Origin: an uncultured bacterium | Lineage (GTDB): Bacteria > Bacillota > Clostridia > Oscillospirales > Ruminococcaceae | Assembly: GCA_905214265.1 (NCBI GenBank) | Contig: CAJMLQ010000102.1 | Location: 1 to 10,722 of the forward strand | Length of the DNA: 10,722 bases | Direction of reading: 5' to 3' | Shown here: in pieces, positions 7,465 through 10,722 of the stretch | Layout: each line of letters begins with the position of its first letter | Numbering within the stretch: the stretch's first letter is position 1 | Notes under the pieces: generated by a model | Told to the model about the DNA's origin: nothing | What the model saw: the letters and a program-made list of their open reading frames with translations, nothing else | Databases searched by the model: none | Position numbers and translations under genes: made by a program

Positions 7465-9534
7465 TTACTGCGCCTCGCCGGCCAGCTGTTTTGAGCTTGC
7501 GATAACAGCCGCCTCCAGGTTGGAGGGCAAAGGATCGTACCGGAGGAACGCAAGGGTAAAGCTGCCGCTGCCCTGGGTCATCTGCCGGACCAGTGTGGCA
7601 AAATCCTGCATTTCGCTCATGGGCGCTTCGGCCTCAATCTCCGTCATGTTGTCGCCGATGGAATTCATTCCCAGAACCCGGCCGCGGCGCTTGTTCAGCT
7701 CACCCATCATATCGCCGGTGGTGTCGTCTGGAACCTGGACCTTTAGACTGCCGATAGGCTCCAGAATAATCGGAGACGCCTGGGGAAGCCCGGCCTTATA
7801 AGCCAGGCTGGCGGCGGTTTTAAAGGCCATTTCGGAAGAGTCTACCGGGTGATAGGAGCCGTCCACCAGAGTGGCTTTCAGGCCCACCACGGGATATCCC
7901 GCCAGAACCCCCTTCTTCACGCAGTCTTGAAGGCCCTTTTCCACTGCCGGGAAGAAGTTGCGCGGCACCGAACCGCCAAAGACATTTTCTGCAAAGACCA
8001 GCGTCTCGCTGTCGCAGGGCTCGAATTCGATCCAGACGTCGCCGTACTGGCCGTGGCCGCCGCTCTGCTTTTTGTGCTTGCCCTGGACCTTGACCTTTTT
8101 GCGGATGGTCTCTCGATAGGCGATAGTCGGGGGCTCCAGCTTGACATCTACGCCGAACTTGCTCTTCAGCTTGGCGATGGTCACGTCCAGGTGCTGCTCG
8201 CCCAGTCCGCTGAGGATCTGCTCCTTGGTTTCGGTATTCAGTGTGAAAGACAGGGTGGGGTCTTCCTCCAAAAGCCGAGTCATACCCTGAGAAATTTTGC
8301 TTTCATCGCCCTTGCCCACCGGCCAAACCGCCATGGAGTAGCAAGGAGCCGGGAACTCCGCCTTGGAGAGAACCACCTTGCGCTTAGGCGAGCAGAGAGT
8401 GTCGCCAGTGTTGGCCAGCAATTTGCTGACCGCGCAGATATCCCCCGCCGGGACCTCTTTTGCCTCTTCCTGCTTCTTGCCCCGAACGTAAAGGAGCTTG
8501 CCGAGCCTTTCCGGCTGCCCCGTGGTCATATTGATCAATTCGGTGTCGGGCGTCAGCTTACCTGCCACGACTTTTACATAAGACAACTTGCCGACAAAGG
8601 GGTCGGCGATGGTCTTGAACACATACGCCACTGTGGGAGCAGACGCGTCGCAGTCCACTTCCACCAGGTCGTCTCCGGAAACGCCCTCCTCCTTTGCAGC
8701 TTCTGCGGCAGATGGCAGCATGGAAACCATTGCGCCCATCAGGAGGCTCAGCCCTTCCAGATTCGTAGCGGATCCGCAGAAAACCGGGGTGATGGAACCT
8801 TCAAAAATGCCTTTATGAATCCCGCGGATCAGCTCCAGCATGGTGAACTGCTCCCCGGAGAAATATTTCTCCATCAAATCCTCATCGGTCTCAGCCACTG
8901 CCTCCGAAATAGCGTTAACCAAACCCTCGACCCGGTGGCCCATGTCGGGCATGACGACTTCGGCCCGATGGCCGCCCTCATAAGAATACGCCTTCATGCC
9001 GATGAGGTCGACGTAGCACTTTACCTTGTGATCCTCCACAAACGGAACCACCAGCGGGCAGACCGAAGGCCCGAACTCCGCCTTCAGCTGCTCCAGGACT
9101 TTATAGAAATCCGCGTGGTCACTGTCCATTTTTGAGACAAAGAATGCCCGCGGTTTTTTTAGCTTTGCGGCCATTTTATAAGCTTTCCGCGCGCCCACTG
9201 TCAGACCGGATTTGCCCGAAAGGACGATGAGGACGCTTCCGGCCGCCCGCATGGCTTCACACTGGCCCAGCGCGAAATCAAACAGGCCGGGGGCGTCGAG
9301 AAGATTGATCTTCACATCACTGTACTCAATGGGGACGATGGAAAGGTTCAGGGAAGCCTTGCGCTTGATTTCCTCCGGATCATAATCCGAAACGGTCGTG
9401 CCGTCAGTGGCTTTGCCCAAACGGTCAATGGCGCCGGTCCGGTAGAGCAGCGCTTCCACCAGACTTGTCTTTCCGCTGCCGCCATGACCGACGACTGCTA
9501 TATTCCGAATATTGCTTGCCTCATACTGCCTCAT
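7465..9534 (-). CDS. Elongation factor G-like GTPase, EF-G2 type
   Basis: This 689-residue translational GTPase has all five EF-G domains. GTP-binding motifs: P-loop GHGGSGKT (16-23), DAPGLFDF (80-87) and SKMD (134-137) in place of the usual NKMD. The switch I motif, RGITI in normal EF-G, is replaced here by KASLNLSIVPIEY, as in the Thermus EF-G-2 group. Domain IV carries GKHKKQSGGHGQYGDV, and the KKGVLAGYPVVGLKATLVDGSYHPVDSS stretch is close to canonical EF-G. Domain V (ILEPIGSLKVQVP, MGELNKRRGRVLGM) is complete. Members of this paralogue group are thought not to be the main translocase, and their role is unsettled. It is transcribed from its own promoter. ATG at 9534 is preferred, with AAGGAG 9 bases upstream. 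Another ATG at 9539 reads only ATG-GTA-TGA and overlaps the true start. Confidence 0.9.
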   Translation of the reverse strand: MRQYEASNIRNIAVVGHGGSGKTSLVEALLYRTGAIDRLGKATDGTTVSDYDPEEIKRKASLNLSIVPIEYSDVKINLLDAPGLFDFALGQCEAMRAAGSVLIVLSGKSGLTVGARKAYKMAAKLKKPRAFFVSKMDSDHADFYKVLEQLKAEFGPSVCPLVVPFVEDHKVKCYVDLIGMKAYSYEGGHRAEVVMPDMGHRVEGLVNAISEAVAETDEDLMEKYFSGEQFTMLELIRGIHKGIFEGSITPVFCGSATNLEGLSLLMGAMVSMLPSAAEAAKEEGVSGDDLVEVDCDASAPTVAYVFKTIADPFVGKLSYVKVVAGKLTPDTELINMTTGQPERLGKLLYVRGKKQEEAKEVPAGDICAVSKLLANTGDTLCSPKRKVVLSKAEFPAPCYSMAVWPVGKGDESKISQGMTRLLEEDPTLSFTLNTETKEQILSGLGEQHLDVTIAKLKSKFGVDVKLEPPTIAYRETIRKKVKVQGKHKKQSGGHGQYGDVWIEFEPCDSETLVFAENVFGGSVPRNFFPAVEKGLQDCVKKGVLAGYPVVGLKATLVDGSYHPVDSSEMAFKTAASLAYKAGLPQASPIILEPIGSLKVQVPDDTTGDMMGELNKRRGRVLGMNSIGDNMTEIEAEAPMSEMQDFATLVRQMTQGSGSFTLAFLRYDPLPSNLEAAVIASSKQLAGEAQ

Positions 9535-9656
9535 ACCATACCGCTCCTTATCTTTGATGAAGTTTTGCTTGCAGAAACGAAAGCGAAATCTCTGTCTGCA
9601 TTGCGTGCCAGCGGTTCTTATACAATGTCAATAAAAACATCCGTCTGACAAGAAAT
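9535..9656 (-). other. 5' leader of the EF-G-like gene with a possible upstream frame
   Basis: The leader is about 115 bases. An in-leader ATG (9601) opens a 17-codon frame, MQTEISLSFLQAKLHQR, whose TAA (9550-9548) overlaps the AAGGAG site (9549-9544) of the EF-G-like gene. It lacks a convincing ribosome binding site of its own. GCAGA (9599-9595 region) and TCTGC can form a loose hairpin. No riboswitch or tRNA-like fold was recognised. Confidence 0.2.
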
Positions 9657-9685
9657 ATTATAGCATATATCACCCTCGAGTACAA
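9657..9685 (-). promoter_or_regulatory. Promoter of the EF-G-like gene
   Basis: TATAAT at 9662-9657 is preceded by TGC, an extended -10, and 17 bases upstream stands TTGTAC (9685-9680), a partial -35. The predicted start is near 9650. A second, weaker candidate upstream is TTGCAA and TATAAA (9760-9755) with an 18-base spacer. Confidence 0.65.
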
Positions 9686-9758
9686 GGACGAAAAATGCAA
9701 TATCTTGTTTTTTTTCCGGATACTACGTAAAAATTTTGGCCAAGGCATCGTGTATTTT

Positions 9759-9792
9759 ATACAAATATTGTGAAATAAATTGCAATTTGTAT
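9759..9792. repeat. AT-rich inverted repeat upstream of the EF-G-like gene
   Basis: ATACAAAT (9759-9766) and ATTTGTAT (9785-9792) are exact reverse complements 18 bases apart, within the AT-rich stretch 9686-9828 that otherwise holds no gene. The left arm overlaps the weaker -10 candidate TATAAA, so it could be an operator, but in AT-rich sequence chance is also plausible. Confidence 0.3.
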
Positions 9793-9828
9793 GAAAGTTT
9801 TTGATAAATGACAATCTTTCACAAAAAA

Positions 9829-9880
9829 TGACGCATCGTCCGGTGCAGCCGATTCGGCATAGCACCGGACGATGCGGTCA
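9829..9880 (-). terminator. Long-stem intrinsic terminator after the binding-protein remnant
   Basis: GCATCGTCCGGTGC (9833-9846) pairs without mismatch with GCACCGGACGATGC (9862-9875). TGAC/GTCA (9829-9832 and 9877-9880) adds four pairs beyond a single bulged G. The loop itself contains a small GCCG/CGGC hairpin. On the minus strand the stem is followed by ATTTTTT. It begins 23 bases after the stop at 9903, so it should terminate the transporter operon. Confidence 0.88.
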
Positions 9881-9902
9881 ATTGAAAAATCCCAAAAATA
9901 GC

Positions 9903-10454
9903 TTATTCCGCGTTAAAACGCTCGTAAGCAGCCTGATAGACGCCCCTCAGCTGTTCCAACCCCAATGTGTTCAGCGTGGTAATGTAGTTGTCCCATGCGG
10001 CGTCATCGGAAATGTCCTCCACGCCCATGATGAATTTACTCTTCATTTCGTTTATATAGCTGTCAAACTCGGTTTTATACTGATCGATGACCGCTTGCTC
10101 CTCTTCTGTATAGGTGAAATACCGGTCGGGGAACTTTACGCCGGTGGCGTAAGGAAGTACTTTTTCAGTATAGCCCTTCTGGCGCTCCTGGCTGTTGCCG
10201 GGAGTAGAGGTGATGTATTCTCCCAGCTTTTGAATACCGCAGAAATCGTAAACGATGTTATCGAACAGGTACGTGGTGTTGTACGCCACACCTTCATCCA
10301 GAGCTTCCAGGCTATAGGTCTTGTTTGTTTCAACCAATTTAATACAATTGCCATAATTAAAGGTCAGGCCACACATATTGGAGCCGGAGACTACTTCTTC
10401 GGTTGCAAAGGAAATGTCAATTGTACGGATCAACTCTTCCACATAAGGACTGGA
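9903..10454 (-). pseudogene. Sugar ABC solute-binding protein, C-terminal remnant (YtcQ/LipO-like)
   Basis: Only about 183 C-terminal codons remain of a lipoprotein normally near 500-550 residues. In this frame the coding-like sequence starts at SSPYVEELIRTIDISFATEE and is preceded directly by a TGA (10457-10455). It continues with GYTEKVLPYATGVKFPDRYFTYTEEEQAVIDQYKTEFDSYINEMKSKFIMGVEDISDDAAWDNYITTLNTLGLEQLRGVYQAAYERFN, close to the C-terminus of extracellular binding proteins that work with LplB/LplC permeases. The signal peptide, lipobox and N-terminal lobe are absent. The GTG at 10442 could in principle start a 179-residue protein, but it lacks a ribosome binding site and would not be exported. 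The joined permease frame runs into this gene out of frame and stops at 10417. The cause is a deletion in the genome or a misjoined assembly. Confidence 0.8.
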
Positions 10455-10722
10455 TCAGCAGTACCATCCGGGTATTGTAAAGCCCCAGCCCCTTAACCAC
10501 CAGGAAGGTGGGGATCAGCCCTCCGCCGAAATACATGGTGATCATGAAGAAGGTCATGAAAAGATTCCGTCCAGGCACTTCTTTTTTGGACAGCGCATAT
10601 CCGCAGGGAACCGTTACAGCCAAATTGATCATGGTGCCGAAAACGGTGTAAAAAATTGTATTGCCATAGTGATATGCTCCCTCTATGAGAGACAGTGAAA
10701 TAAAACACTGTCAATTGTGGAG
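10452..10722 (-). pseudogene. Sugar ABC permease, internal remnant (LplC/YtcP-like)
   Basis: Reading leftwards, the frame gives LIEGAYHYGNTIFYTVFGTMINLAVTVPCGYALSKKEVPGRNLFMTFFMITMYFGGGLIPTFLVVKGLGLYNTRMVLLI, a good match to the middle of CarB/LplC-type permeases (the GNT-FYTVxGTxxNL helix, YALSKK loop, GGGLIPT helix, GLYNTR-LI helix). After LLI, where homologues continue with P and further helices including the EAA loop, it switches to QSLCGRVDPYN and a stop at 10417, because the sequence has become the binding-protein gene in another frame. Upstream, the same frame meets TGA at 10713-10711, but a two-base slip in the GAGAGA run (10687-10692) would connect it to another open frame, STIDSVLFHCL. 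The true N-terminus lies outside the window. Without the EAA loop it cannot dock an ATPase. Confidence 0.75.

Noticed and set aside
7849..9135. 428-codon plus-strand open frame opposite the EF-G-like gene
   Set aside because: It is a shadow produced by codon bias of the true gene, with no domain and no ribosome binding site that fits.
9548..9865. 105-codon minus-strand frame upstream of the EF-G-like gene
   Set aside because: It runs through a terminator stem and an AT-rich promoter region, has no ribosome binding site, and only its last 17 codons lie downstream of the predicted transcription start.

Overview
The window looks like a moderately GC-rich Gram-positive anaerobe of the Clostridia, most like Oscillospiraceae/Ruminococcaceae. 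The reasons are strong AGGAGG-type ribosome binding sites at most genes, near-consensus sigma-A promoters, a DUF4830 lipoprotein-like protein, an EF-G2-type paralogue and an MsmX/UgpC-type shared sugar-importer ATPase. Species cannot be named from the sequence alone. Nearly everything is on the minus strand; only the AraC-type regulator is on the plus strand.

Layout from the left: (1) an ADP-ribosylglycohydrolase-family gene (minus, runs off the left edge) is divergent from an AraC/cupin regulator (plus). Their 111-base intergenic region holds a good promoter for the regulator and a near-perfect palindrome that places a TATACT -10 hexamer on each strand. (2) A tight four-gene minus-strand operon (5298 down to 2057) encodes an ABC-2-type exporter, with one ATPase and two different permeases (COG4586/COG4587/COG3694-like), followed by a small nucleotidyltransferase. 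It is driven by a TTGACA-17-TATAAT promoter. Between promoter and first gene lie a 16-codon leader peptide with its own ribosome binding site and a strong intrinsic terminator, and the leader RNA can form competing stems. This is the layout of ribosome-mediated transcription attenuation, as known for drug-inducible resistance and efflux genes, and is the most interesting element here. (3) A UgpC/MsmX-like sugar importer ATPase stands alone with its own terminator. (4) A small membrane-anchored DUF4830 protein. (5) An EF-G2-type translational GTPase with its own promoter. (6) At the right edge, a YtcQ/LipO-type solute-binding protein and an LplC/YtcP-type permease are both broken and joined to each other: the permease loses its C-terminal half and the binding protein its N-terminal part at one junction near 10452. 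This is either a real deletion or an assembly join. A very long perfect-stem terminator follows.

Functionally, the exporter-nucleotidyltransferase operon could be an inducible defence or detoxification unit (inference). The broken YtcQ/LplC importer is of the class that borrows a shared UgpC/MsmX ATPase, and such an ATPase gene is about 3.2 kb away. Gene-free stretches over 300 bases: only 9535-9902, described in its own entries.
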